DNA of 39,032 nt from an uncultured Fibrobacter sp. (GTDB lineage: Bacteria > Fibrobacterota > Fibrobacteria > Fibrobacterales > Fibrobacteraceae). Shown one piece after another: positions 6,521 through 14,055 of this stretch. The notes beneath the pieces were generated by a model, which searched no databases, had not been told where the DNA came from, and worked only from the letters and a program-made list of their open reading frames with translations. Made by a program: the position numbers and the translations under genes. The stretch lies in assembly GCA_946414025.1 (NCBI GenBank), contig CAMKMX010000030.1:1-39032 (forward strand), given 5' to 3'. The first letter of the stretch is position 1, and each line of letters begins with the position of its first letter.

Positions 6521-8152
6521 ATGAATTACTTGATGCAATATATCGCTTTTTTGCTCGGTGCCTTCGCGTTATTTGCGTTTTCTGCTTGCTCCGAATATCC
6601 CGAGATGGAAAATGACATTTTGGCTTATCATGTATTCAATGAAGGACAACTGGATGTAGCGAATGACGACAGTTCCTACGTGAACTTGGTCGCTCGTTCC
6701 TTTGGAATTAGCCCCAAAGAAGTTCGCAAAGTTCAGAAGTATATCGTAAAAAAGGGGACGGAGGCAAACCTGCGCTTTGCCTACGAGGCGATGCTACATG
6801 CCAAGGTCGTGGAATTACTTGATAGGACTGGAAATGGTGCTAGAAAAGATTATGTGGTGAATGTACTTGCTCCGTACTTGAATTCCCTGACAAAAAATGA
6901 ACCTTATAAATCGGGAATTGATCGGGAAATATTTGAAAATGATTTGATTTGCCTGTTTGGAAAATTCTTTGGAAGTCCACATGTGCTTAGGGACTTTGTT
7001 GATGATTTGCACCGTTACAATAATGGTGGTGTTTCCAGTACGGATAATCTCAATGCCCTAAATAAGGTTCTTGTGGAATACAATCTTTTTGTGGTGCTGA
7101 ATCAGCGGAGCAACCTGAATGTATTAAAGGTTGATGATGTTATTTTGCCTCCATCTGAATACAAATGGAAAAGTATTTCTGTACTGAACCTGAAACGGAT
7201 TATGCCGGGATTGTTGCCTCCTCTGCAAGGTTTTTACACGGCGGGAGAAAATCGTGTTGTCGTAATAGACGATATGGTAAAAACGAATGTTGAAGAAATT
7301 GCCGCCGAGATAGAACAGGGCAAGTTCTTTTCAAAGTACGAAGACAGGCGATTTGATAAATTCTGGCATTCTATAGGGTTGAATTTGAATGTGGAAAAGG
7401 CAAGCAAGATATATAAAACCTTGATGAAAAAAGATTTCGCAGGACATACGAAAACATATATCAAGACGGCGCTTTCTATGGAAGTCGCTATTCACGAGGC
7501 GAAACATCTTGTGGACCAGATTGAACATCCTGAATTGACATTGAATTTGGATGCGGAGTTCTCTGCACATGTAACATCGGCGATATTCAATCCAGCTCCA
7601 CGGGCTGCCTTGCTTTCCGCAATACGTCGTATGGAAAATTATGCCATGTACCATCGGCTTTCACGCATGAACGAAGTAGCGCGTAAACTATGGGAAATGG
7701 CCATGCGTTCGGCTGGGGAAGAAATCTATACGGAGGATTCCCTAAGGCGTGATTTAATCCACTTGTACAATGACTACCGAACTATACGAGAAAATGCTTT
7801 TTTTGAACCTTTGGGCGATTTTAATGAAAAAATTGTGAGAAAAATCGCAGAACATTATGGTGTTGCAAACCCCGGTGATTCTATTGATTTAAGTTCTCCA
7901 AACGAGTCTATGGTTAAGGCTCCTTCAAAACTCTTTGCCCCCTTACAAATCCCGTCTCAACAAATCACGAATAGGTATATGCCAGAAATCCAGGTTAAGG
8001 GTGATGCTGATTCTAACCTTAACTCCAAGAAGTTTGACAATGCCTATTATGGAGGAGTCAAGTCTATCGAGAGTGGAAATTCACCAGGAATAGTCATTCG
8101 CGAAAGTGATTCTAAGAAAATTGTGGTTCAGGACGCTCCTATTTCGTATTGA
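6521..8152 (+). CDS. Lipoprotein with HEXXH zinc-protease motif
   Basis: A 543-residue predicted lipoprotein: hydrophobic N-terminus YIAFLLGAFALFAFSAC gives a lipobox ending at Cys23. HEAKH at residues 325-329 is an HEXXH zinc motif, and Glu346 in LDAEFSAHVTSA, 17 residues after the second His, is well placed as the third ligand of a gluzincin-type site. The rest matches no family I know. The N-terminal half is helical and may be a regulatory or substrate-binding part; the C-terminal tail (after about 470) is polar and low in structure. It begins right after the TAG of the preceding gene and lacks a Shine-Dalgarno, so translation is likely coupled. A second in-frame ATG four codons on is possible. 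Proteolytic activity is inferred from the motif only. Confidence 0.7.
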   Translation: MNYLMQYIAFLLGAFALFAFSACSEYPEMENDILAYHVFNEGQLDVANDDSSYVNLVARSFGISPKEVRKVQKYIVKKGTEANLRFAYEAMLHAKVVELLDRTGNGARKDYVVNVLAPYLNSLTKNEPYKSGIDREIFENDLICLFGKFFGSPHVLRDFVDDLHRYNNGGVSSTDNLNALNKVLVEYNLFVVLNQRSNLNVLKVDDVILPPSEYKWKSISVLNLKRIMPGLLPPLQGFYTAGENRVVVIDDMVKTNVEEIAAEIEQGKFFSKYEDRRFDKFWHSIGLNLNVEKASKIYKTLMKKDFAGHTKTYIKTALSMEVAIHEAKHLVDQIEHPELTLNLDAEFSAHVTSAIFNPAPRAALLSAIRRMENYAMYHRLSRMNEVARKLWEMAMRSAGEEIYTEDSLRRDLIHLYNDYRTIRENAFFEPLGDFNEKIVRKIAEHYGVANPGDSIDLSSPNESMVKAPSKLFAPLQIPSQQITNRYMPEIQVKGDADSNLNSKKFDNAYYGGVKSIESGNSPGIVIRESDSKKIVVQDAPISY

Positions 8153-8175
8153 ATAATATATATTAACGAACAACG

Positions 8176-8204
8176 TAGCCCTGAATCGCAAGTCGGAAGG
8201 GCTA
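8176..8204 (+). other. Hairpin before the GLUG lipoprotein
   Basis: TAGCCCT (8176-8182) and AGGGCTA (8198-8204) can pair around a 15-base loop, directly before the Shine-Dalgarno GAAGGGG (8205-8211). It could influence initiation or act as a weak attenuator between the genes. Confidence 0.35.
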
Positions 8205-8216
8205 GAAGGGGTTTTT

Positions 8217-9755
8217 ATGCGCAAGGCGTTATTTGCAATCCTCGGAATGGCGGCAATGTTTGCCGCCTGCTCCCAGACGGTGTCGGCGTCTTCTAACGAT
8301 GACGAAGAAAAAACTTCTGCCACGGAGAGTTCGGATAGCAAGGGGGCTGACGACGGCTCGTCGGGTTCGGGTAGTTCAGAAGACGTGCTGGACAAGGACT
8401 GCGTTGGGGAACCGGGCAAGCCCTGGGACGGCACAACGGCAAAGGAGTTCGCCTGCGGTTCTGGAACAAAACTGAGCCCCTATATCATCTTGACCGCCGA
8501 GCAGTTGGCAAAACTCGCCTTTATCGTCGGGGCAAACGAGACGGAATACGAGGGCAAGTATTATAAGTTGGCCGCCGACATCAAGTTGAACGATGGCAAG
8601 GTCATCGATGACAAGGGCGCCCTGGTCGCAGATTCTAGCAAGCTCCACAAGTGGACGCCCATAGGTAATTCCAGCGTCGCCTTTACGGGCAATTTCGACG
8701 GCAATGGACACACAGTCAGCGGCATGTTCATCAATACCACGAGTTCCCATAACGGGTTGTTCGGGAATAGCAGCGGAACGGTGCAGAACGTGACGGTGGC
8801 GGATTCCTGGGTGACGGGAGGGAGTGCTACTGCGGGAGTAGTGGGAAATAACACAGGTACACTAAAAAAATTATCAAATAAATCCAGCGTTATTAGCACA
8901 ACTGGACCTGTAGGGGGAGTTGTGGGCGTTTCTACAGACACTTATGGTAATGTTAATTTGTTGGATAGCTTGTATAATTTTGGCGTGATAAAAGGAAAAA
9001 ATGATGTTGGTGGCGTTCTTGGAAATATTGATAGAATTAAATTGACGCATGTAGAAAATCATGGACTTGTTGAAGGCGAAAAATATACGGGAGGAATATG
9101 GGGCGGAGCTAATTCAACAACTGTTGAAGCGTCATATTTGATTAATTATGGTAGCATCATCGGAAAAACTAATACTGGAGGCATTGCTGGATATTGTGGA
9201 CACCATGGAATAGGTAGCAAGTATTCTGCAAAATGCGGTGTCCTTTCGAATGTGAAAAATGAAGGCGTAATACAGGGATTGTCGTATGTTGGTGGAATAG
9301 TTGGGTCATTTGGTGGAAAAACTAGTTCTGCTAGTAATATAGCCTCAATCTTGGGAAATGATTATGTTGGAGGTTTGTTTGGAAATGTTGATTATTCGAC
9401 AAATTCTTTTCTTTATAATGTTGGAAATGTTTCCGGTTCTCGAAATGTTGGTGGAATTACTGGCTACAATCAAGAAGGCGTAACCAATTCTGCCTATTCC
9501 ACCGGCAAAGTCGATGGCGATTCCCTTGTGGGCCTGATGATTGGCTACAACTACAATACCACCATGGCGGATTACTATTATCTGAAACAAGGCGACCAGG
9601 AACCCTTTGGCCAGAACAACGGCGGGGGCGTGGCAACTCCCAAGACCGAGACCGAAATGAAATCTGCCGACTTTGCCAAACTCCTCGGCGACGACTTTGT
9701 CTATGACAGCGGCCTGAACGACGGCTATCCCGTCCTTGCCTGGGAGAAGGAATGA
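8217..9755 (+). CDS. GLUG-repeat surface lipoprotein
   Basis: A 512-residue lipoprotein: signal MRKALFAILGMAAMFAAC with lipobox Cys18, then a Ser/Asp/Gly-rich low-complexity linker to about residue 60. A conserved entry segment (SPYIILTAEQLAKLAFIV, YYKLAADIKLND, FTGNFDGNGHTVSGMF) precedes a series of GLUG-type repeats of the form VGGVVG, VGGVLG, TGGIAG, VGGIVG and VGGLFG, which form beta-helical adhesin-like surfaces. The C-terminal DGYPVLAWEKE is a common ending in these proteins. A good Shine-Dalgarno (GAAGGGG) precedes the ATG. The middle third (about 8850-9480) is visibly AT-rich while both ends are GC-rich, so the repeats look like a mosaic exchanged by recombination. Likely exported to the outer surface; partner unknown. 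Confidence 0.85.
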   Translation: MRKALFAILGMAAMFAACSQTVSASSNDDEEKTSATESSDSKGADDGSSGSGSSEDVLDKDCVGEPGKPWDGTTAKEFACGSGTKLSPYIILTAEQLAKLAFIVGANETEYEGKYYKLAADIKLNDGKVIDDKGALVADSSKLHKWTPIGNSSVAFTGNFDGNGHTVSGMFINTTSSHNGLFGNSSGTVQNVTVADSWVTGGSATAGVVGNNTGTLKKLSNKSSVISTTGPVGGVVGVSTDTYGNVNLLDSLYNFGVIKGKNDVGGVLGNIDRIKLTHVENHGLVEGEKYTGGIWGGANSTTVEASYLINYGSIIGKTNTGGIAGYCGHHGIGSKYSAKCGVLSNVKNEGVIQGLSYVGGIVGSFGGKTSSASNIASILGNDYVGGLFGNVDYSTNSFLYNVGNVSGSRNVGGITGYNQEGVTNSAYSTGKVDGDSLVGLMIGYNYNTTMADYYYLKQGDQEPFGQNNGGGVATPKTETEMKSADFAKLLGDDFVYDSGLNDGYPVLAWEKE

Positions 9756-9756
9756 T

Positions 9757-10344
9757 ATGAAATACTGTTTAAGATGTGCAAGAGAAATCGGTGAAGGACA
9801 TGAAACTTGTCCTTTTTGTGGTACTCCGCAAAAAGAATCAAGGAAACAGCACATGCATTTACCAGAAGAAAAATCATCAGCAAAGGTCTATATATGTGCT
9901 GGAATCGTTGGTTTTTTGATACTCTTGCTTGTTTTGGCTGTAATTATAGAAAAGAACTCTTTTACATTCAATTCGAAGTCCAAACCCATTCAAGCAGAAG
10001 TGCTAATGCAATCAAAGACACCTGTAACTAGCATAAGTGCTAAGCAAATCTTGTCAGAATACAAAAATAACGAAATTAGGGCAGGTGAGATGTTCAATGG
10101 AAAAAGAATTGAAATTTCTGGTTGCGTTGCGAATATAGACAATACATTAGGAATTCTTTCTGTTTATATTAATTCGTGTGGTGGTCCTTTGGATATCATT
10201 GATTTTGTTCATGCTGTCTTTCCCGAAAAGGAAAAGAAACACCTGTCCATGTTAAACAAAGGCCAACGAGTTTCTGTCATTTGTACAATAAATGATGGGG
10301 GTAATATAATGGGTGTCCAAGGCGATAATTGTCTGATAAAGTAG
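9757..10344 (+). CDS. Zinc-ribbon, membrane-anchored OB-fold protein
   Basis: A 195-residue protein with an N-terminal zinc ribbon (Cys4, Cys7, Cys18, Cys21), one membrane helix at about 43-65 (YICAGIVGFLILLLVLAVII), and a C-terminal tRNA_anti-like OB domain (ILSEYKNNEIRAGEMFNGKR to QGDNCLIK). The OB part is related to that of the protein encoded at 5189-6520, which suggests shared ancestry or function in the same gene run. I start at 9757 rather than 9736 because GAGAAGG lies upstream and the later ATG puts the first Cys pair where zinc ribbons of this kind normally begin; the gene then follows the preceding stop by one base. Exact role unknown; the OB fold probably faces the periplasm. Confidence 0.75.
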   Translation: MKYCLRCAREIGEGHETCPFCGTPQKESRKQHMHLPEEKSSAKVYICAGIVGFLILLLVLAVIIEKNSFTFNSKSKPIQAEVLMQSKTPVTSISAKQILSEYKNNEIRAGEMFNGKRIEISGCVANIDNTLGILSVYINSCGGPLDIIDFVHAVFPEKEKKHLSMLNKGQRVSVICTINDGGNIMGVQGDNCLIK

Positions 10345-10355
10345 AGGAGGTTACA

Positions 10356-10817
10356 ATGCAAGAAGAATATGAATTGGAATATGTTGGTTTTTGGGCTCGT
10401 TTTGGAGCGACCCTAGTAGATGGTATTCTTGAATGTTTGATTACTTTCCCCATACTAACGCTTTTTTACGGATCCGATTATTGGATTAGTGAAGATTTTG
10501 TTGCTGGGCCTGTGGACTTTGTAATGAGCTATGTTTTTCCTACTGTAGCAGTTATATCATTTTGGTGTCTTAAGCAAGCGACTCCTGGGAAAATGTTGTT
10601 GTCTGCAAAAATTGTTGACGCAAAAAACGGGAAAGCACCGACGACAGGACAATTGGTTTTAAGGTATTTTGCATACTTTATATCCATAATTCCTTTATGT
10701 TTAGGATTTGTTTGGGTTGCGTTTGATTCAAAAAAACAGGGCTGGCACGATAAAATTGCGGGCACGGTCGTGGTGCGTCCCCGAAAGCATACGGAAGACG
10801 TGAAGTTTGAAAAGTGA
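10356..10817 (+). CDS. RDD family membrane protein
   Basis: A 153-residue RDD-family protein, a small integral membrane domain named for conserved Arg-Asp-Asp. The family entry YVGFWARFGATLVDGILECL carries the Arg and Asp near residues 16-23. Two or three further hydrophobic segments follow, with the usual TPGKMLLSAKIVDAKNGKAP block and the ending FDSKKQGWHDKIAGTVVV. The start at 10356 has GAGGAGG 5 bases upstream and leaves 11 bases after the preceding stop. RDD proteins are linked to ion or small-molecule transport in some bacteria, but substrate here cannot be read from sequence. Confidence 0.88.
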   Translation: MQEEYELEYVGFWARFGATLVDGILECLITFPILTLFYGSDYWISEDFVAGPVDFVMSYVFPTVAVISFWCLKQATPGKMLLSAKIVDAKNGKAPTTGQLVLRYFAYFISIIPLCLGFVWVAFDSKKQGWHDKIAGTVVVRPRKHTEDVKFEK

Positions 10818-10858
10818 ATTATAATTAAAAATATTTTACCCTAAGCCGCATTTTTACA

Positions 10859-11653
10859 ATGAACAGAAAACAACATTTTAGAACCCATGTGCAAGGGGAA
10901 TCTCTTGAGAATCAAATAAATCTGTTGTATGATAAAATTACAGAAATACTTTTATTACCAATAGTAATTTTTGTTGCAACGATTTTTATTTGTATGATTT
11001 ATATTGGAGTTCTGAAGGTTGAGCTTCTTACGGTTGTTTTTCTCTTAATCCTACTAGTCGTATTCTCCATTAGAGCTTTTTTCAAAATCAAGAAGCTGCA
11101 TCGACAAATTTGGCATTACAGAAAAGGCTTGGATGGTGAAAGATATGTAGGGTCCATGTTGGAGAAATTTTCCTCTAACAAGACATTTATTTTCCACGAC
11201 ATAGTTTGTGAAAAACAGAATAATGGCAAAATTGTGAAATTTAACATAGATCATGTTGTCATAAGCACAAAGGGAATATTCACCATTGATTCTAAAAATT
11301 GGTCTTTGCCCGACCGAGAATACAACCAAGCAGATTTCGTATTTAAGGATGGAGAACTCTTTGATAGTACAGGGGTACTTCAAAAAGACCTAATGGACAA
11401 GATAGATTCCCAAGGAAAATGGCTAGAAGATAAAATCCACGAATGGATTAATCAACGAATTCCCGTTTACAGGGTAGGCATAATGATTGGCGCTTATGTA
11501 AAAAACGTAAATAAAGATTTTTCAAAATTTTGGATTGTTAATGACAGCGCGTTTGCTGGATTGTTTGACAGGGAAAAAGAAAAAATGCCTATGCAAGATG
11601 TGTTGCGGATTTCTGATTCCATTCGTCGATTTGTGGAAAAACCGATAAAGTAA
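10859..11653 (+). CDS. NERD-domain membrane protein
   Basis: A 264-residue protein with two membrane helices at about 31-75 (ILLLPIVIFVATIFICMIYI, LLTVVFLLILLVVFSIRAF) and a NERD (nuclease-related) domain from about residue 89. The domain shows KGLDGERYVGSMLEKF, then FNIDHVVISTKGIFTIDSKN, the region that in NERD proteins carries the acidic and Lys residues of the PD-(D/E)XK-like core; the expected Glu before Lys-Asn is Asp-Ser here. NERD proteins are suspected DNA-processing enzymes; activity is not shown. It is the last gene of the plus-strand run and has no clear Shine-Dalgarno. Confidence 0.8.
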   Translation: MNRKQHFRTHVQGESLENQINLLYDKITEILLLPIVIFVATIFICMIYIGVLKVELLTVVFLLILLVVFSIRAFFKIKKLHRQIWHYRKGLDGERYVGSMLEKFSSNKTFIFHDIVCEKQNNGKIVKFNIDHVVISTKGIFTIDSKNWSLPDREYNQADFVFKDGELFDSTGVLQKDLMDKIDSQGKWLEDKIHEWINQRIPVYRVGIMIGAYVKNVNKDFSKFWIVNDSAFAGLFDREKEKMPMQDVLRISDSIRRFVEKPIK

Positions 11654-11677
11654 AAGTTTAGGGTTAAAAACGTTTAA

Positions 11678-11698
11678 TATGCAACAGTTGTTTGCAAA
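11678..11698. promoter_or_regulatory. TATGCAA-N7-TTGCAAA inverted repeat
   Basis: An imperfect palindrome that contains CAACAGTTGTTTGC, the same 14 bases as at 13903-13916. It lies about 127 bases before the GNAT antitoxin gene; the related pair of sites at 13868-13916 lies a similar distance before the next toxin gene. Confidence 0.45.
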
Positions 11699-11722
11699 AT
11701 AATCAAAAAACGGACCGACCTC

Positions 11723-11751
11723 TTGTTTTTGCAAAGAGGATAAAGTATATT
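11723..11751 (+). promoter_or_regulatory. Promoter of the GNAT toxin-antitoxin module
   Basis: TTGTTT (11723-11728), a 17-base spacer and TATATT (11746-11751). It predicts a leader of about 67 bases ending in an AGAGGA ribosome site before the ATG at 11825. The hairpin CCTCTT/AAGAGG overlaps the spacer. Confidence 0.6.
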
Positions 11752-11824
11752 TTAGGTAGGAACCACTAGGGGTTGCCACCCAGGCTTGTGCCTGTTACCA
11801 TATGGACAAAGCAAAAGAGGAACT

Positions 11825-12043
11825 ATGGCTCGCGAAATTCGAGAGACTCCGATTTTGTACGGTGAGGATGCTCGCCGTTTTTTAGCCCGTATGCAGGAAC
11901 GGCGCACCGAACCTCCAGAAATTCGTGAACGTCGTCTTCGCAACTACGAGTTCATGAAAAAAGCCTATGAGCGAGGCATGGCTAAAATGCGTGCCCGCGA
12001 AGCGGCCAATGGAGGTGATGATCCGTGTTTCAGAACGGTATAG
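11825..12043 (+). CDS. Antitoxin of a GNAT toxin-antitoxin module
   Basis: A 72-residue, very basic and charged protein. The N-terminal EIRETPILYGEDARRFLARM followed by an Arg/Glu-rich helix is the pattern I associate with small proteins that precede GNAT-type toxins in Bacteroidetes and relatives. The reading frame overlaps the downstream acetyltransferase gene by 19 bases. I choose the ATG at 11825 (AAAGAGGAACT upstream) instead of an earlier non-ATG start. It probably masks the toxin through its C-terminal part; a DNA-binding fold is not evident, so repression of the operon is uncertain. Confidence 0.7.
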   Translation: MAREIRETPILYGEDARRFLARMQERRTEPPEIRERRLRNYEFMKKAYERGMAKMRAREAANGGDDPCFRTV

Positions 12044-12594
12044 ACAAGAACAGGCTTGATTTTATTAGGCTCCGCGAGGCCAAGGCTATTAGTCATTTTG
12101 ATTGCGGTGATGCCGACTTAAACGATTTCATTCTCAACCGAGCCTCGGCTTACCAAAAGCAAAAGCTTGCCGTTAGTTATGTTTGCGTTGATTCCAACGA
12201 CGCAAGCAAGGTTTATGCCTATTGCAGCCTTGCAAACGACAAGGTGGCTTTGGACGATTTCAAGGACAAAACGGAATACAATCGTTTCCGCAAGAAACGA
12301 GGGTTTCCAAACGAGAAACGGCTTAAAAGCTATCCTGCGGTCAAGTTGTGCAGGCTGGGCGTAGAAAATTCCGTCAAGGGAAAGCAAATTGGAACGACTG
12401 TCATTGATTTTATCAAGTCTATGTCTGCATTGGACAGCAATGCTGGCTGTAGGTTCCTGACGGTAGATGCCAACTTGGATGCTGTTCCTTTCTATGAAAA
12501 GAACGGTTTTGTCCGAATGAATGCCAAAGACGACAACCCGCACACTCGCCTTATGTATTTTGACCTGAATGATATTGCGGGAGACCCTGTTTGA
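12025..12594 (+). CDS. GNAT acetyltransferase, likely toxin
   Basis: A 189-residue Gcn5-related N-acetyltransferase. The N-terminal FDCGDADLNDFILNRA is typical of the TacT-like group; the acetyl-CoA pyrophosphate loop is VKGKQIGTTVIDFI (about residues 117-130), and VPFYEKNGF (154-162) supplies the conserved Tyr157 that acts as general acid. Toxins of this group acetylate charged tRNAs and so stop translation; that this one does is inferred from the gene pair. The GTG start at 12025 is supported by GGAGGTGATG immediately upstream, inside the antitoxin frame, so the two are translationally coupled. A terminator follows at 12606. Confidence 0.82.
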   Translation: MFQNGIDKNRLDFIRLREAKAISHFDCGDADLNDFILNRASAYQKQKLAVSYVCVDSNDASKVYAYCSLANDKVALDDFKDKTEYNRFRKKRGFPNEKRLKSYPAVKLCRLGVENSVKGKQIGTTVIDFIKSMSALDSNAGCRFLTVDANLDAVPFYEKNGFVRMNAKDDNPHTRLMYFDLNDIAGDPV

Positions 12595-12605
12595 ACCTTT
12601 GTACA

Positions 12606-12625
12606 GGGGGAGTCTTCCCCCTTTT
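12606..12625 (+). terminator. Terminator of the GNAT module
   Basis: GGGGGA-gtct-TCCCCC followed by TTTT, 11 bases after the acetyltransferase stop and just before the purT promoter. Confidence 0.75.
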
Positions 12626-12629
12626 ATGT

Positions 12630-12661
12630 TATAATTCCTATATTTCTCGCAAACCAAGGAG
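12630..12661 (+). promoter_or_regulatory. purT -10 element and ribosome site
   Basis: TATAAT (12630-12635) is a perfect -10; the -35 is not clear because the terminator occupies that position. AAGGAG (12656-12661) is 5 bases before the ATG at 12667. Confidence 0.55.
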
Positions 12662-12666
12662 TTTTT

Positions 12667-13851
12667 ATGGCTGAAATCGGTACACCTCTTAGTTCTAGCG
12701 CCACCAAGGTTCTTTTTTGCGGTGCGGGCGAGCTGGGCAAAGAAGTCATCATCGAGATGATGCGTCTCGGCGTCGAAGTGGTCGCCGTGGACCGCTACGC
12801 TAACGCCCCGGGCATGCAGGTGGCCCACCGTTCCTACGTCATCAACATGCTGGACGGTGCCGAACTGCGTCGCGTGATCGAGCAGGAAAAGCCCGACTTT
12901 ATCGTGCCGGAGGTGGAGGCCATCGCTACCGACACGCTGGTGGAACTGGAGAAGGAAGGTTTCCACGTGATTCCTACGGCCAAGGCCACCAAGCTGACCA
13001 TGAACCGCGAGGGTATCCGTCGCCTGGCCGCCGAGGAACTGGGCCTCGCTACCAGCCCCTACTGTTTTGCCGACAGTTACGAGGATTTCAAGAAGGCCGT
13101 CGCCGAAATCGGTATCCCTTGCGTGGTGAAACCGGTGATGAGTTCTTCGGGCCACGGCCAGAGCACGGTGAAGACCGAGGCCGACGTGGACAAGGCCTGG
13201 GAGATTTCCCAGACGGGTGGCCGCACGGGTGCGGCGAGTCGCGTGATTGTGGAAGGCTTTGTGCCTTTCGACTACGAGATTACCCTTTTGACGGTGCGCC
13301 ACGTGGGCGGCACCAGTTTCTTGCTGCCGGTGGGTCACCACCAGGTGGGCGGCGACTACCAGGAATCCTGGCAGCCCCAGCCCATGAAGCCCGAACTTTT
13401 GGAGCAGGCGAAGGAAATCGCGAAGAAGGTCACCGACGCCCTGGGCGGCCGCGGCATCTTTGGCGTGGAACTGTTCGTGTGCAAGGACAAGGTGCTGTTC
13501 AGCGAAGTGTCCCCGCGCCCCCATGACACCGGCATGGTCACCATGATTTCCCAGGACCTTTCGGAGTTTGCACTGCATGCCCGCGCAATACTGGGCCTGC
13601 CTATCCCCAACATCGCCTTCCACGGCCCCAGCGCTTCCAAGGCTATCGTGGTGGAGGGCGAGTCCGACCACGTGAAGTTCAGCGGCCTGGAAGATGTGCT
13701 TGCCGAACCCGACACGGCGCTTCGTTTGTTCGGAAAGCCCGAACTGAAGGGCCACCGCCGCATGGGCGTGCTCCTTGCCCGCCGTGACACGGTGGAAGAG
13801 GCCAAGGCCTGCGTCATGGCCATGCGTGAAAAGGTGAAGGTTACGCTGTAG
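12667..13851 (+). CDS. purT: Formate-dependent GAR transformylase (PurT)
   Basis: Phosphoribosylglycinamide formyltransferase 2: uses ATP and formate to formylate GAR, an alternative to folate-dependent PurN in purine synthesis. An ATP-grasp enzyme of 394 residues against about 392 in E. coli. The N-terminal preATP-grasp loop is [10 protein letters not shown] (17-26); ATP-binding [14 protein letters not shown] lies at 153-166; the Mg ligands Glu268 (FGVELF) and Glu280 ([15 protein letters not shown]) match the E. coli positions closely. The C-terminal [10 protein letters not shown] block is complete. Base composition is GC-richer than the flanking toxin genes, as expected of a core gene with accessory modules inserted on both sides. 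Monocistronic: own -10 and Shine-Dalgarno, and a strong terminator at 13923. Confidence 0.97.
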   Translation: MAEIGTPLSSSATKVLFCGAGELGKEVIIEMMRLGVEVVAVDRYANAPGMQVAHRSYVINMLDGAELRRVIEQEKPDFIVPEVEAIATDTLVELEKEGFHVIPTAKATKLTMNREGIRRLAAEELGLATSPYCFADSYEDFKKAVAEIGIPCVVKPVMSSSGHGQSTVKTEADVDKAWEISQTGGRTGAASRVIVEGFVPFDYEITLLTVRHVGGTSFLLPVGHHQVGGDYQESWQPQPMKPELLEQAKEIAKKVTDALGGRGIFGVELFVCKDKVLFSEVSPRPHDTGMVTMISQDLSEFALHARAILGLPIPNIAFHGPSASKAIVVEGESDHVKFSGLEDVLAEPDTALRLFGKPELKGHRRMGVLLARRDTVEEAKACVMAMREKVKVTL

Positions 13852-13867
13852 TTTTAGATATAGTGAA

Positions 13868-13916
13868 TATGCAAACTATAGTTGCATAATGCACTAAAAT
13901 GACAACAGTTGTTTGC
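13868..13916. promoter_or_regulatory. Palindrome TATGCAA-N7-TTGCATA and adjacent half-copy
   Basis: 13868-13888 is a perfect 7+7 inverted repeat. 13903-13916 (CAACAGTTGTTTGC) is identical to bases 11682-11695 within the related palindrome upstream of the GNAT module. Both loci lie 125-190 bases before a toxin-antitoxin start, so a common regulator or a shared mobile-module boundary is possible. Confidence 0.45.
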
Positions 13917-13922
13917 CATTTT

Positions 13923-13950
13923 GAGGGAAAAGTCGCTTTTCCCTCTTTTC
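13923..13950 (+). terminator. purT terminator
   Basis: GAGGGAAAAG-tcg-CTTTTCCCTC followed by TTTTCGTTTG: a ten-pair stem with a three-base loop, 72 bases after the purT stop. Confidence 0.88.
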
Positions 13951-13991
13951 GTTTGTAGATTTGCCACTTCAAATCGGAAAAAGAGGTGCTT

Positions 13992-14054
13992 ATGAACAAT
14001 CTTTCGTGTATTTTGAATATGTTGACAAAATCAAATCTTTTAACTAAATTCTGA
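13992..14054 (+). CDS. Possible 20-residue leader peptide
   Basis: An ATG at 13992 with AAGAGG upstream opens a 20-codon frame (MNNLSCILNMLTKSNLLTKF) that ends one base before the toxin ATG at 14056. It would offer translational coupling to the toxin, but it runs straight through the promoter assigned to the toxin, so both cannot easily be used from the same transcript. Low confidence. Confidence 0.25.
   Translation: MNNLSCILNMLTKSNLLTKF
14010..14050 (+). promoter_or_regulatory. Leaderless-type promoter of the RelE/Gp49 module
   Basis: TTGACA (14022-14027), a 17-base spacer and TAAATT (14045-14050), then 5 bases to the toxin ATG. An inverted repeat ATTTTG-N10-CAAAAT (14010-14031) covers the -35 and may be the operator. 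Confidence 0.7.
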
Positions 14055-14055
14055 T

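Noticed and set aside
8217..9755. Diversity-generating retroelement target in the GLUG gene
   Set aside because: No reverse transcriptase or template repeat is visible; the variation looks like cassette exchange by composition, not adenine-directed mutation.
12601..12625. Purine riboswitch upstream of purT
   Set aside because: The only structure there is the GGGGGA/TCCCCC terminator of the preceding module; the leader after the TATAAT is about 25 bases, too short for an aptamer.
12118..13755. 545-codon open frame antisense to purT
   Set aside because: Shadow of a GC-rich coding gene; it crosses the purT terminator-promoter area and has no family resemblance, while purT on the other strand is unmistakable.
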